Positions 45,592-59,000 of a DNA stretch of 64,000 bases are shown here, piece by piece. Each line of letters begins with the position of its first letter. Within the stretch, counting starts at the first letter, position 1. The position numbers and the translations under genes were made by a program. This stretch comes from Acanthornis magna (taxonomy: Eukaryota; Chordata; Aves; Passeriformes; Acanthizidae): the NCBI GenBank assembly GCA_036785705.1, contig JAWUZG010000004.1, positions 10,450,501 to 10,514,500 of the forward strand, in the 5' to 3' direction. The notes under the pieces were generated by a model. It ran no database searches. It saw only the letters and a program-made list of their open reading frames with translations, and was not told the origin of the DNA.

Positions 45592-48005
45592 TTGGTTGAA
45601 TATTCAGTGTTGAACACTTTTGAAGGCTTAGATTCCCATCTCTGGGAACTCAAAACTGTGAAATGCCCAAATAGTGATTCCATACTACAGCAAAGCCAGC
45701 CCATTTCTCTGGGCATCATTCTGCAAAACAAAAGTGGAGTATGGACTGAAAACGGGGGCAGGGTGGAGAGGAATTTGACTACTCAGAATGTCTGCTTTGA
45801 AAACCAGTGTGTCAGAAAGCCTCCATGTGCAGTTGGGAAGAAACTGATAAAACCCAGGACTCTTTACTCATATGCACCCACACAGACTAAGGAAAGAGGA
45901 AACACTTATGTCCTCCCGGGAGTCTTCAGATTACAAATAAAATGACCTTCACCCCCTGTCTAGAATAAAACAGAACACAGTGAAGGGATAGGGATTCTAC
46001 AATCAGTAGGGTGACAGAAGCAGCAGGCTGTCAAGTCATGTTTCATTTTGCTTGATTTTCTCTAGATCAATTCCTGACAAAAAGCTCAAATTACTAGACA
46101 ATTATGTTAGAAGCAGGAGAGGGGTGGGTTGTCACAGGAACACCATCTTCTCTAATTTTGTTTTGACAAATGCTCTCAGTGTGAGGTGCTCTTTTAAGAT
46201 GTCTAGCATTGAATCTCTCAAAAGATAGAGAAATGGGGACCCTCAGCATAAAATTCAAATTCCTTACCATCTACATGTAGGTTTTAGACATCTCACTTAA
46301 ATTAGTCAATGCAAATAAATAAGCATTTCTAATGCATGATTTCAGAAGATAACTAGTTTGAATGTTGGCATCTCTCATGCAGAACGCAGAAACTGGGTGA
46401 GATGATCCAGTTTCTCTCATCAGCGGTAGCTGTTTAAGTGATAAACACCTGTGTTTCTGGATACATTTATCTGTGACTACTGGCTCTTGCTTCTATAGGC
46501 TTTGTAGGGACATTAATTATTAGACTGCTCATCTGAACATAAACATTAAGTTCTACTTTAGTAGTCTATGTGATTTTCCATATTTTTCCAATAGCTTCTT
46601 TGATTCATCTTCTGGAAATAAGTATGAAAAAGATTATTTTTTTCCCTCCTTAAAAAAGAAAGCTGTACTAAAAATAAGAACACATCCTTATATCACAGCT
46701 CCAACAACCTTGCAAGCAGAGAACCTAAAAATGATTGAAGAAACACTGGAAATAAAGCACTATAAAATATAATGTTTTCTGAAATGTCTGAGGATTCTGT
46801 TCCATTTTGAATAAAATAGATGTATATTCATTGGGATATTTCTTCTCTCCAGCTGGGATCTCACTCTGGATCTATGTATATTTAATTACTGCACACAAAA
46901 TGGAAATCCTTGGGAGAAATGTCTGTCCCAGATTAGTCAAAATCATGGGACATCTTCCTGAAATTTAGAAATTGTATACTATGGTCAAGGCAGAAGAGGT
47001 GGGATTTTTGACTTAATTTTCCAGATTTTCGTGGGATTGCTCCTATCATTTACACATTAGACACACCATTTCCATTTACTAGTTTTGTGTTCTCAAATAC
47101 CTAATTAAACATGTTTTAGCAGTATAATCTAATAATGTGTCTCAGGTATCCTAGACAAAGGAATGCTTATTTTGCAAATCATACCTGTTTCTTTTGTGAC
47201 TGAGTTGGTGAAATTTTTGATGTTGTTACTGCTTTCCTACTTCTGGACATGCACAGACTACATGTGTTCACATTTCAGGAATTTTGTTAATTTTTATAAG
47301 GGGAATAAAAATTATGATAATTGAGACTTAGCTGCCATTGGCTCCTTCCACATCCCAAGTCAGACAATATATGAAAAGGTTTTGGGTTTTTGTTTGTTTG
47401 GGTTTTTTACTTTATTTTTAAATTTTAATGTACTTTAGGGATATTTTTCTTTCTTTTTTTTTGCTTTTAATTTTTAGTGTATTGTATAATTACAGTGAAT
47501 TTTAATAAATAATGAAAGTAAATTCTTGGTAAGAAGCAAGTTATTTCTCACCTACAAAAGTTTACACTGAGGTTTTCATTTCATTTAGGAGACAATCAAC
47601 TAACACTTTGTGATATTGCTATAATTTATGAATACTTTTTTTGGGTGTTGATTACCCAGATTACAAAAATAATTTGATACTTGTATTTGCCACTATCAAA
47701 CTCATAGATCGGTATCCCATTTACAAATTATTCTGCTAACTGGCACTGAATCTCCATATAACTGAATTTCTGAAAACACATTCTGTCATGTAATCCATGT
47801 CATTGGATTTAGATGATGTCCCAATCCACAGCAGTAGAATCATTTGAAATAAAGCCAACATAGAAGATGATAAAGTTTAGAACACCTATCCCCCAAGACT
47901 GAGGGACAAAACAGCGCAATAGAATCTTTTATTCATTTGTAGGTTTCTTGTCTTGTGATTGCCAGGTTCTTTGGATAATGGAATCAGTAGGAGGACACAT
48001 TATTC
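45592..48005. other. Unannotated DNA, less AT-rich at its start
   Basis: No gene is called. A 117-codon plus-strand frame (45592-45945) with four Cys and two N-glycosylation sequons is discussed as a finding; beyond 46 kb nothing is recognised. Confidence 0.45.
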
Positions 48006-48007
48006 AT

Positions 48008-48597
48008 AGTATCATAGAATCATTATGATTGGAAAAGACTTCTACTATTATCAATTGCAACTGTTAAACCCAGCACCACCACTAAACTATGTCCCCAAGT
48101 GCCACATCCAGGCACCTTTTGAATCCCTTCTGGGATGGTGACACCATTGCTCCTCTGAGCAGCCTGTTCCAATGCCTGACCACACTTTCAGTGAAAAATT
48201 TTTCCTAATATCCAATTTAAACCTCTCTTGGTGCAAATTGAGGCCATTTTCTCTGTGCTGTTACTTGTTAACTGGGAGAACAGACCAACCACCACCTCAC
48301 TAAGACCTCCTTTCTAGTAGCTGCTGAGAGTGATGAGGTGTTGTCATCATGTGCATACTCACACAAACCCCCCCTTCCGTGAGCCTCCTTTTCTCCAGGC
48401 TAAACAACCCCAAGTCCCTCAGCTGCTCCTCATCAGACTTGTGCTCCAGACCCTTCATCAGCTTCATTGTCCTTCTCTGGACATGCTCGAACACCTTAAT
48501 GCCTTTCTTGTAGTGAGGGGACCAGAACTGCATTCCAGGATTTGAGTTGCAGCCTCACCAGTGCTGATGATCACTGCCCTGGTCCTGCTGGATACTA
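48008..48597 (-). mobile_element. CR1 LINE, ORF2 C-terminus through intact 3' tail
   Basis: The minus-strand copy has a complete 3' end, seen on the plus strand as ATAGTATCATAGAATCATTA at 48006-48025. Upstream lie TGAGCAGCCTGTTCCAATG and the C-terminal coding part. A 77-codon frame (48300-48533) keeps [20 protein letters not shown] and [17 protein letters not shown], the classic CR1 C-terminal order. The 5' truncation at about 48597 lies just after a CTGGTCCTGCTGGATACTAT block. Confidence 0.93.
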
Positions 48598-51500
48598 TTT
48601 CTCCTGCAAACTATTACAAATATAGGATGCTGGAACTTTTCTGTTAGGAGCTATTACTACTTTATCAATGAAAGCAAGGAAACAGATATTTTATTTCTAT
48701 TTAGAAATGCACCAGATGGAAATATAGGTTATAAACAAATCACAGGACAATCTTTAACTCTTAGTGTGGTGAGGATACAATCATAGCCACAAGGCGAAGA
48801 AGTAAAAAAAAAAAGTTAATGCTATGATTCATAAATTTTTGATAATCAATTTCTGAATTTACATAGTAGGAAGATGGATTAAGGATATGGGAAAATGCTT
48901 TGCTGCCTCTGCTACTAAAAATCTAAATTTTCACTTCAGAGTTAATAAACTCATAATGTTTAAGAAGATATTTCCCTTATTTAATGTAATTCCTGTTTGA
49001 TAAATCATACTCTCTTGTGTATGTGGAATCAAAATCTGGCATCAGAACAGATAGTTCTTCTAGAATATGGAGGTATATATCTTTATTTAATTAAGTATTT
49101 GATACTTATCTATTACTTTTGAAATCTAGTATTTAACCCAACAACATGGGTTAACTTTAGAAACAGTCTGCATAAGAAACTGAACTTATATTCTACAGAA
49201 CCTTAAGTAAATGGCAATTTATGTTCTAGGTAAATGGCAGTAACTTTTAATTGGTCTAAAATGAAGACTCTATCTAGGTGGATTATGTATACATCTTCGC
49301 TCTCTTGTTTATTCTTTGAATTTATATTTTACTTGGTGAAATATGAAACAGATGTTACCCCTTAGAGCTAGAATGCAAAAGACAAGAGTGATAGTCACAG
49401 GATAAGCAATATGACTCTGCACCCCTGACACCTATGCTGCCCAGGAAGTTCCAAAGTAATAACAGATTCCTGGTTCTCCAGCTAAGATCTATGCAAGAAA
49501 ATTAATAAGAAAATGCCTTCATTTCATCATGATGGCATTTGGGAGTTTTAGTACCCTCTAGTCCATTAGTCAGTTTTGTTAATGACTGTGCTCATACTTT
49601 TAATCATGTGAAACACATTGACTGAGCTTCATTTAGTTCAAAGTGCCTTTCAGAAGCCTGAAGAGAAACTGAGTGATATGAAACTTTACCTTTAGCACTT
49701 CAACATATATTTGCTAGTGTATATTAGCAACATATAGCTAGCTTCATTTGTGATTTATATGAAGATACAACATATCCATCGTTTGTAAGCAAAAAGCCTA
49801 CCCATTTCAATATATTAAAAACTTCAATTTGAATGCCTAATGTGTTGCCCGATTATCTGTTTTACTCGTGAGTGTTTCTAACCTATCTTCCTAGTGATAA
49901 CATGGAAAACTTATTGATACCTGCACTTCTTTATTTTCATTATTCTTGCACAAATGTTATATTTACAAAATTATTTCAGCTCTATGAACAACTCTTTTTG
50001 CCTGCAATTAAAGAATTTCCAGTATCAGATCTCAACAACAGTCTTGGAGGACTGTTTTTTGTTTTCAGAATGACTGCTTTATAATCAACTAAATGAGCAG
50101 ATTTTGGAATTCTGCCAGCATGAATCTGAAGAGCTATATTACAGGGACGTTGAAACCTTGTACAAAACACAAAAGCATTTCTACTAGACATACAATATTG
50201 TTAATATACATATCCCTCTTTTCATTATGAGAATGCTCTGTTATATATCATGGCAAATTTAAACCCTGTGCGTGGAACAAAAACAAACAATAATCCCTAG
50301 TACAAGCAGAATTACGGCATCTAATTAAAAACATCCTGTAAAGCAAAAGATTCTGTGAGGCATTGTTTCTGTAAAGCAGTGGAACTGTTTAAGCTGTGTA
50401 CTTTCAGGAGCTTCTTCATTGCCTGAGATTTTTATTTGACATAAAAATAATGAATGTATTGACATTTGTAAATGTCAGTCTTTTAAGAGTTTAACCAAAA
50501 TTCAACACTGTCTTAATTTAAGACAAAAATACAACATTCTTCTGCTTTGTTTTTGGGCATGTTACATTCATAATGCATTCAAAACATGTTTGACACGTAG
50601 TAATGGTACTGGACTCCCTCATTAAGAAGTAATCAGTGATATTTCCTTATTTCTTTGTAAAAAGAAAAAAAAGCTATCACCCTTTCTGTGAAATGCTCAT
50701 AGAACTTACCCAAAATCCAGAAGATGAGGAATAAATTCTTATTTTAGTTATTATTGGTTCAGAACCAGTATCTCTCAAAAGTGCCCTATCTGACAAGTAA
50801 AGAAAGCCTTTTGCAGGCATATGAAAGCTCCCATCATGGCAGAATTTCTTTGATGGGAAACCAGGAAAAAAATCAAGAGGTTTTGGGGAGAGAAACAAAG
50901 TTCCAAATGGGTGCACAATTTTTCTGTATTTTTTTGTTGTTCAATATGAAAATTATAACTATTTTCCCCCCTCATACACATGCTGTAATTTTTAAGTAAT
51001 TCTAAATTTTCAATATTCTACTATCAGGAGCTATTTAGTTTGGTAGGTCTTGGTTAAAAATACTCTAAGAATGGTTTTATAGCTATACAAGTTCTGATAT
51101 CTTTGAAACAATAAGTTCTCAGTGTACAAATTAAAAATATTAAAATTTAAGTGAGTGTTTTACGTGTTCACTTGTGATAATTACAGAATTTCAGTCCTCT
51201 CTGGAACACAGAAATACAAAACTTATCTGCTCTTCTCCATTATGCTTGTTTGAATTCTTGAAAATAAGTCCATGCTGATAACAGAGAGGATAATTTATTT
51301 ACCAAGAAAATATGTAGTTTTGGATAAAAATACACAAAAGTATTTTCTCATCAGGCAGAAGAAGACAATAATTATTGTAATGTGTTTTCAATAACAATGT
51401 TTAGTTTCATGTGATATCTCTCCTTAAGGGAAAAAAAATAGTTGTTTTACAATGTTTAACAAACAATGAATTTGCTTTTTTTTTAATAACTTCACAAACC

Positions 51501-52385
51501 TTTTTTTTAATAGACTCTTGTTTAGATACTAGATGCATTTTAGGCATTTTGAACCTGCAAATGGAAAAAACCGCATGTATTCCACCCTGGTGTGAATTTC
51601 CTTATTTAAAGATACTCCTCAATGGTTAACTATGTAGAAATGACCTACTTTGTGTTCATTGACTAATTAGTCCAATTCTAATTCAATCCACATTTAGGTA
51701 AATTACTTCAGAGAGAGCTGGGTCAAGCTGTTGCGTTTTTTACAGTGTTTGATGTTATTGTTCTGGTACATTCACAGAAATAAACAAAACTTGAAAATAC
51801 ATCACCCCTCCTAGGAAACTTACAGTAGTAATTGTAATTTTGTTTGTCATTTGTTTCTGATTATATATTTATATAATTATGCATACACAACCTTATTTCT
51901 CCTTTAAACCAGCCCATCTCTGTCTTGTGTGGGCATTTTACAGTGAACATGCTGATTTTCACGTTGCTGAGATGCCATTTTCTGATTCTCTACTTATTTT
52001 TAAGGTATTCATGTGTTGTTTTGTCCACATTTTCTCTCTTGAATTCTTGGCATGCCAACTATTACCATCTCAAAAATGTGTTTAAAATTTTGATATGGCC
52101 TTAGCTTTCTCACAAATCACCAACAATTTCCTAAGCAAAACTGAGCCAAATTCACACAGTGGTGCCTCACTAAAACATTGCAGTCTGTGAAACTATTTAT
52201 CTTAGCTCCAAATAGTTTTGGATACCTCCTACTACGCATGCAGATGTCCCCAGCATGACTGAACTTTCAAGACACAGAGATTCAACAGTCCCACAATATT
52301 ACAGTTGGATTGCTGAAATGCATATTCATATGAATTATTCCTTTCTGTTACCTGTCAGATAGTTCAGAAATCAGAAGTAGTAGAT
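48598..52385. other. Unannotated AT-rich DNA
   Basis: Nearly 3.8 kb without a recognisable gene or repeat. Frames of 68-81 codons overlap on opposite strands and look random. Confidence 0.5.
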
Positions 52386-52389
52386 AGAT

Positions 52390-52635
52390 CAATGCCTAGT
52401 GATGAGTAGTGTCCCCTGGGGTCAGTACTGGGGCCATACTAAGGTTCAGCATCTTTGTTGACACGATGAACAGTGTGATCAAGTGCACCCTCAGCAAGTT
52501 CTCTGACGACACCAAACTGTGTGGTGCAGTCAACATGCTGGAGGGAAGGGATGCCATCCAGAGGAACCTTGAGTTGCTTGAGAGATGGGCTGATGCAAAC
52601 CTCATGAAGTTCAATAAAGTGAAATGCAAGGTCCT
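52390..52635 (+). mobile_element. CR1 LINE reverse-transcriptase part, upstream of a nested LTR
   Basis: This is CR1 ORF2 from the GVPQGS region through the catalytic box. The 124-codon frame at 52409-52783 keeps CTLSKFSDDTKLCGAVN at residues 26-42. FSDD (31-34) is the reverse-transcriptase metal-binding Asp-Asp box, so the catalytic pair survives, while the upstream GVPQGS motif is frameshifted. FNKVKCKVL at 68-76 follows. From residue 76 the frame runs into the inserted LTR and is meaningless. The element resumes at 53140. Confidence 0.93.
52631..52635 (+). repeat. Left target-site duplication (GTCCT) of the nested LTR
   Basis: GTCCT belongs to the CR1 sequence and is repeated exactly at 53135-53139. 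Removing the LTR plus one copy restores the normal CR1 sequence order. Confidence 0.93.
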
Positions 52636-53134
52636 TGTTAAGGAAACTTCCCTGTCTGACCATCCAGGAGCAGTCACTCTCACACCACCTGAGCTGGGAC
52701 AGAAGCTCTTCCGCAGTTACACACCCCACACTCACACAATCAGGACAGGTTTCCTTATGTGCTCAACCTTAGGTTTCCCATAGCAGAGTCTCAGATGTCC
52801 CTGTCCTTAAAGTAATTTACTCCTGGTGCCATAACTAAATGATAAAATAACAGAATATCAGCTTGAGCTGAGTGCCTCTGAGGCACCCTAAACAAAGGCA
52901 TTTATACACTTACCATCTAAGCACAGGAAAGTCTAGGGGTTGTCAGCTCCTGCCACATCACTGTTTGTTCAGTCACCTGGCTGGGCCACAGGTTCCCATG
53001 CCCTTTGTTACACAAAAAATTAGCCGTTCATAGCCTCTTTCCTTGGGCCTAGTGTCTTATCCCCAGAGCTCAACCTGCCACTTGCACTCTGCAGCTGCAC
53101 CCTGAGTTACCTGCACCAAAGGTACTCCTCAGCA
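52636..53134 (-). mobile_element. Solo LTR (499 bp) inserted in CR1
   Basis: The element starts TGTTAAGG and ends CCTCAGCA, giving TG...CA ends and an imperfect terminal inverted repeat, and is flanked by perfect 5-bp GTCCT duplications. No second LTR or internal region is present, so it is a solo LTR, the usual product of LTR-LTR recombination. A TATAAA box occurs only on the minus strand (plus-strand TTTATA at 52901-52906), which favours minus orientation. A 5-bp duplication is typical of ERVL-type and some other bird ERVs; the class is not settled. Confidence 0.9.
52872..52886. other. Near-perfect hairpin inside the solo LTR
   Basis: GTGCCTC and GAGGCAC are separated by one T, forming a perfect 7-bp stem. 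It lies 15 bases past the minus-strand TATA-like box, close to where transcription would start, so it could be part of an R-region RNA structure. Confidence 0.6.
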
Positions 53135-53139
53135 GTCCT
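53135..53139 (+). repeat. Right target-site duplication (GTCCT) of the nested LTR
   Basis: Second copy of GTCCT; the bases after it (ACCCTGGATCATGGCAGTCC) resume the CR1 sequence exactly where the left part stopped. Confidence 0.93.
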
Positions 53140-53852
53140 ACCCTGGATCATGGCAGTCCCAGGCACACCTACAGGTTGGGCAGCCCTGTGGAGAGGTACT
53201 CAGGGATGATGGTTGATGCAAAATTGAACATGGGCTGGCAGTGTGTGCTCACAGCCCACAGAGCCTTGCTGCATCAAAAGAAGAGTGGACAGCAGGTCAG
53301 AGGAAGATATTCTCCCACTTTACTCTGATTTGGTGAGACCCCACCTGGAATACTGCATACAGTTCTGGTGCTCCCAACATAAGAAGGACATGGAACTGTA
53401 GGAGCAAGTCCAGACAATGGCCAGAAGTTGATTAGAGGACTGGAACACATCCCCTGTGAAGACAGGCTGACAACATCGTGGCTGCACAGCCTGGAGAAGA
53501 GAAGCTTGCTTGGAGACCCCATAACAACCTGCCAGGATCTGAAGAGAGCCTACAGGGAAAACAGAGAGGGACTCTTTATTAGGAACTGTAGTGATAGGAT
53601 AAAGAATAATGGCTACAAACTGAAAGAGGGGAAATATAGGTTAGATATACAGAAGAAATTCTTTACTGGGGGGGAGTGAGATACTGAAACAGATTGCCCA
53701 GGTAGTCATGGATACCCCAACCCTGGTAGTGTTTTGGATAAGGCCTTGAGCAACCTGTTTGAGGGAGGTGTCCCTGCCCATGGCAGGGTGGGGGTAGCTG
53801 GGGCTAGATGATATTTATATTCCCTTTCAACTCTTAATATTCTATGATTCTC
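53140..53852 (+). mobile_element. CR1 LINE ORF2 C-terminal part and 3' tail (continuation)
   Basis: Continues the CR1 interrupted at 52635: GGTGAGACCCCACCTGGAAT, CTGTGAAGACAGGCTGACAA, then the C-terminal coding region and a TCTATGATTC tail at 53841-53850. An 83-codon frame (53428-53679) keeps MIRGLEHIPCEDRL, LEKRSLLGDPI and NCSDRIKNNGYKLKEGKYRL in CR1 order. Frameshifts and a stop separate the coding pieces. Confidence 0.93.
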
Positions 53853-55783
53853 CTTCTGTTATACATCGAACATAAATATTGTTAAATACTTCATGTATAG
53901 ATCTTATTCACACATTATTTGTCATAAACTACTGAAGTCTTGTTTCACAGAATATATTATTTTGAAGTTAGATAATGAAATCCACTTGCTATATATTAGT
54001 ACTTTTTCCTAAGATCTTTTATCTGTTTGTCGGTTTCTTCTGAAACTTCTGAAATAATAAAGGTGTTAGAGACCACAAAGAAACAATTAGTTTACATAAT
54101 GAACTTATGCAGCTGAAAATGCTATAGATAGTCTTCAGAAAAATCCTGCATGGCATCGCACATATTGTCCTATTATTATCATTTTATCACCTCTATAATT
54201 TGTAAATGAAATTTAGAAAAAGAAATATTATTTTTTCTAAGGAGATGGAAATCATACTGTCATTCCACAAGTTACTTTTTTCTAATTTCTGGTTCTGACA
54301 CACAAGCAATCTTTCACAAAAATTTAAGAATTGTAGTCTTTAGTTTCTACAGTAGAAATTTTTTTTTGTTGTTTATTTCTAGAGGAATATATTGTTAGTC
54401 AGAATTACTTCTTGACACTGCTATGGTGTTTTATTAAGCAACAGATGGTTCTACAAGTTTATCATGTCTGTCCTTCATCAGCTATAACAGCAGGCACTCA
54501 TGGATTTTACTCTAAATTAAAAAACAAACAAACCCCAACAACAACAAATTAAAAAAAAAAAACCTGAGAGAGAGATTATGATGGTAGATTTATAACTGGA
54601 AGGAGGGCACTCTTCAACATGTGAGCAGTCTTTGTTTCTTTTCTTTTTTTTTTAAGGTTGGTTGGCTTTATATATTCATCTGGAAATAAAGGCTTTCTTT
54701 CAATAAATAAAAAACACTGTCATTGAAACTTGCTTTCAAATATTCTGTGTAATATTTAGTAGGAAACAATACTAAATACATTATGAATATTTATCAGGGT
54801 AATGTATAGTTGATGAAGTGTCCCCTTGTTCAGTCCAGAGTTATACACTCTGAAAAACCCCCAGCCAGTAGTTTTCAAAAAAGTTGCTATCTTTATTAAC
54901 TAATTTAATTGCCCATTGCACTACACACTACATCTGCCATTAAAAGTCTCACTTTTTCCTTTTTTGTTGGTGTGTCTAGGAGTCTTGTGTATAACTGTTT
55001 CCTTTATTGAACTCATTGCAAAAGGTGACAGAGAATTTCCATTTTCAAAATTCAAAATTGCTAGTTTGTAGACATTAATAAATAAATAAATACTTGTGGT
55101 CTCTGAAAGGTGTGTCAGATAGCTATTTGTGCCACATCATGGAACCTATTTTATTGCTGCTTCTGATAAGAGATACAGATAATCACTTAAAACTAACACT
55201 CATCTTTAACACACAGGAAAAAAAACCCAAACCCCAAAATATAATTTATACTGTCAATAATCAAAAACTCTGCAAGACAGATGGTGTTAACATGTAAGTA
55301 ATAGGAGAAATAAGTTGTTATAAATAATTTCAGTTGTGAAGAATTCAATTATCAAGTGTCAATCTGATTTTATTTATAGATAGGAACTAGATAGATCGAC
55401 AAGCTTCTACCTAGCTAAAATTATGATTTTGATCTCTGCCATTTATATATAGTTCTTTATCTTTTAAAATGCTTTATAAATATTGAAACCAAACCATGAT
55501 TTGTGACACACATCTACTTGCAAGAGTTAATGTTCCAAGAAGAATGTGTGATTTTTATCTGAATAAGTTTTTTATCAGTTTAGTTGATCACATGGGTTTT
55601 ACTACATATATTTCCATAACAAGGAAACAAAAAGGTAATTTTATAATTTTTCAGACTAAACAACAGGTACACAGTTTAATGGGGACTTTATTCATGTTTT
55701 GTACAAACCTTCTTTTTCAAGCACATATAAAATGTGTTATTTGGTAATGATTTTATCACCAGCATGCAAGTGAAGGTATGATC
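53853..55783. other. Unannotated AT-rich DNA
   Basis: Nothing recognisable beyond short A- and T-rich runs. Confidence 0.5.
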
Positions 55784-56062
55784 ACAAAATGACAGAATGA
55801 CAGAATGGTTTGAGTTAAAAGGAGCCTTAAAGACCATCTAGTTTCAGCTCCTTTTCCACAAGCAGGGACACTTTTCACTGGATCAGGCTAGTCAGAACCC
55901 CATCCAGCCTGGTGTTGACCACTTCCAGGATGGGGAGTCCACACGTTTGCCAGGTACCCTGTTCCAATCTCTCACCACCCTAGAGTAAAGAATTTCTTCC
56001 TAATATCTATTCTAAACTTACCTCTTTCAGCTTCAAGCTGATACCTATCTAGTAGCTTTTAG
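55784..56062 (-). mobile_element. CR1 LINE 3' fragment
   Basis: Reversed CR1 3' region: GACAGAATGACAGAATGGTT, GACCATCTAGTTTCAGCTCC, ACCCCATCCAGCCTGGTGTT, CCACTTCCAGGATGGGGAGT and CCTGTTCCAATCTCTCACCA. The 3' tail is present in degraded form and the 5' end is truncated. Confidence 0.9.
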
Positions 56063-59000
56063 AATATGTCATCAAATCTGGGACAGCCAGTCACCCTGGC
56101 GCATGAAATACATGTACTTCTTGAGCAAGTACGTGAGCAAGCAACTGAAGGGCAAAGAGAATACTGTAGGGGAACTCACCCTGTGATAAACGCTTACATT
56201 TAGGAGACTGTACCTCCCCTTCATTTGTTATTATTTTTGAAAAATATTTGTAGCATATTCCACAATTTAGGAGAAATTCACTTCTTGAGTTAGAGTTACT
56301 AGATCACTAAGAGTTACAGCAGTTGTTCAGTAACAGTTTCACAGTTATTTTAGATTACCATAGTTACTTTATCACCTCAGCGTTTATGTGAAAGAAGCAA
56401 GTGGAGAAAAAGTGGCTCACTCCTCAGGCAGAATTTGAATGGAATATTGAACGTGTCCATTTATTGTTGGTAATGAATTTCTTGTAATTCCATATGCAGT
56501 GTAATGGTGTGAGTTACTTTGTAACTCAAAACTATTTTTGGCAACACAGAAGACAACAGGACATAAACTTTTATTGGCTTAGCTGTGTATTTCTGCATCT
56601 GTTCTCATGTGTGGACAGACTATTTGTTTTTGTATGTAAATGTTCTCAGTGACTTGGCAACTTCTCTAGAGAATTATGTATCATTCACATTTAGGCCGAA
56701 CATCTTTCTAGTCAGACTGCAGAATGGAAAAGAAAGCAGAATTGCTAAGAGAGGTTCAGAAAGAGATAAGCAGGAGGCAGGAATTGAAAGAATGATGAAT
56801 AAAGTCTGAGGCAGGCAGGTAACAAGTATTGGAAGATGAAAAAGAGCCTAAGTCCTTTATACAGCTAATTTTTTTCTCATCTTTCTCAATGATAGGGATG
56901 GTCATCTTCTTTGTAACCCCATAACAATTTAGGAACTATATCTACAACCTAGAAAGAGTCAGAATTTAAGCAGGAGTTTTAGGGGTGTAGGAGTATGCCT
57001 TAAAATACTGTATCCTATTATTTTTACACCATTCCAGGAAACTTTAAAAAAAAATTAATTAAAAAAGAATCAGTAAATTTGCCTTGATAGACTGTTAAAG
57101 ATATATCACAGATGAGAAAGTTTTGGAAAAATTCTCAACTGAATTTAATAAAAATCAGTTAGAGAACTACAGTGATTTTGAATAGATACAGCCTGCAGCA
57201 TACATTACAACTAATGATGTACTATTAAAATTTGCTCAGAACTTCAACATTTCAGGTAGATTCCAGCATTTTTTAAAACCGTGTTTGCCTTAAGGAACAA
57301 TGTTATCATGTTTTGCTGTCTTTCAGTTTAATCACAAAATTTCCAGTAATTTAATTTCAGTATTTTTTGATTTGTTATACAAGACACATCCTTCAAAGGA
57401 TGAGCTATAAATATGTAAGATCATTTAGTGTTTTTTCTTGTACAGCCTTATGAATTACTCTCATTACATATGAGTAATTACTATGTGTTTTACTACATTT
57501 CTGGAAAAAAATAGACAAATTTGATAATTAAGCATTACCGGATATGTTGCAACACTGGTGAGCAAATATGTTTGATGCACAGCATTAATTGGCTTAATAA
57601 TGGGTGAGATGACTGGATTAAAATAATATGTTTTCAGTGTCCCTTGAGGATATTTGGTCAAGGCAGAGATACAGATATTCAAGTTGGAAGCAAACATAAC
57701 TGTCAATATTTGTAAAACCGAAAAACTGTGTCTTCTATTCCCTTGGTTTTTGGAAAACATCTTTGCACAAGAATGAAATAACTTTTTTCATTACTTTCTT
57801 ATTTTTAGTGTCCTCTCACTCCAAACTGAACTGTATTTGATGAACTGTTCATATCTCAAAAGTGATGCTACACAGTGTTTCAATGAAAATCTATGTTGGT
57901 GTGTTTTCAAAAGTTCCACTATAAAATCGTGTCAGGCTGCTGGCTAGCTGTAACAAGTGGCTTGGGAGCAAACATAGTCTTTTCTTTTTTAAAGGAAGAA
58001 AAGGCTGCCAGTTTTCATTTAGGTTTTTCACACCTTCCATTTTACCTATTTGAATCTTTTAACAAGCTACAATTTACATTATCCTGGCTACTATGTTACC
58101 TAGTGCTTTATAAAGTGTCCAGGGACAATTCTTACAACAGTTATTTGACTTTTACTGAAAAGCAAAATTCCTATAGATCTCCCTAATTGAGGCTCATTTC
58201 TTCCTGCCAGTACAAGGACCATCAGGTGTCAGAATGCAATGAATATATAATCTTCTAAGTTGTGGTTATTCTGTATGTCAAACAATTTTTCACTGTCAAT
58301 GAAGACCTGTCTGGTCTCCTTGCATACTAGTTCAGCCTGTTGGTGCTGAAGTAGGGGGAGAGGAAAAAAATGCATAAATAAAAGGGAAATGAGATTTTGT
58401 CTCCAAACACCAATACAAGGAAATGGAATGAGATAATCGAGAGCAAATTTCATTTGCTAAAATCCTGCTTCGGAGATGAGTTCAGAGCCAATTGTTTAAC
58501 TCCCTTCCCAGAATACTCTGATTGAATTATTTGATCATCCAGTTACAAATGACAAGAAAAAAAAAATTGGGTCTTGGCAGAATATGAGTGTTTTATCATT
58601 TGTGGGGTCTACATTCAAATTAAAAAGGGCAAAAGATACTGTGTTTGATTGTATTGCTGTTTTGGTACTGTTATTTTAAGACAGGAAAAAGTAAGTTATC
58701 TTATATAATATATTTTGATACAACAGTAGCTTTCCACTCTCCCCAGGCTTCTCCCCTAGCAGGGCAGCATGAGAACTAAGAGATAAACAACTGCCTTTTC
58801 CACTGTTAGAGCAAACAGCCTTGGCAGACACTCCTTCATTCCCATGCATACCTTCTAATAATAACAACCTGTTGGCTAGGAAATTCTATAAAGAGATAAA
58901 AAAATGTTAATTTCAATAAATTTTAATCTTTCACTGTGCTCACATTTCCTATTTTGTTGATGAGTGGGTGAGATGATATGTTGTGGGAAACCAGTGCCTT

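Noticed and set aside
45002..45594. Target-site duplication for the 45-kb LTR
   Set aside because: CATTG and CATTTG differ by an inserted base; too weak to claim.
52409..52783. 124-codon frame as a new gene
   Set aside because: First 75 codons are CR1 reverse transcriptase and the rest is read-through into the inserted LTR.
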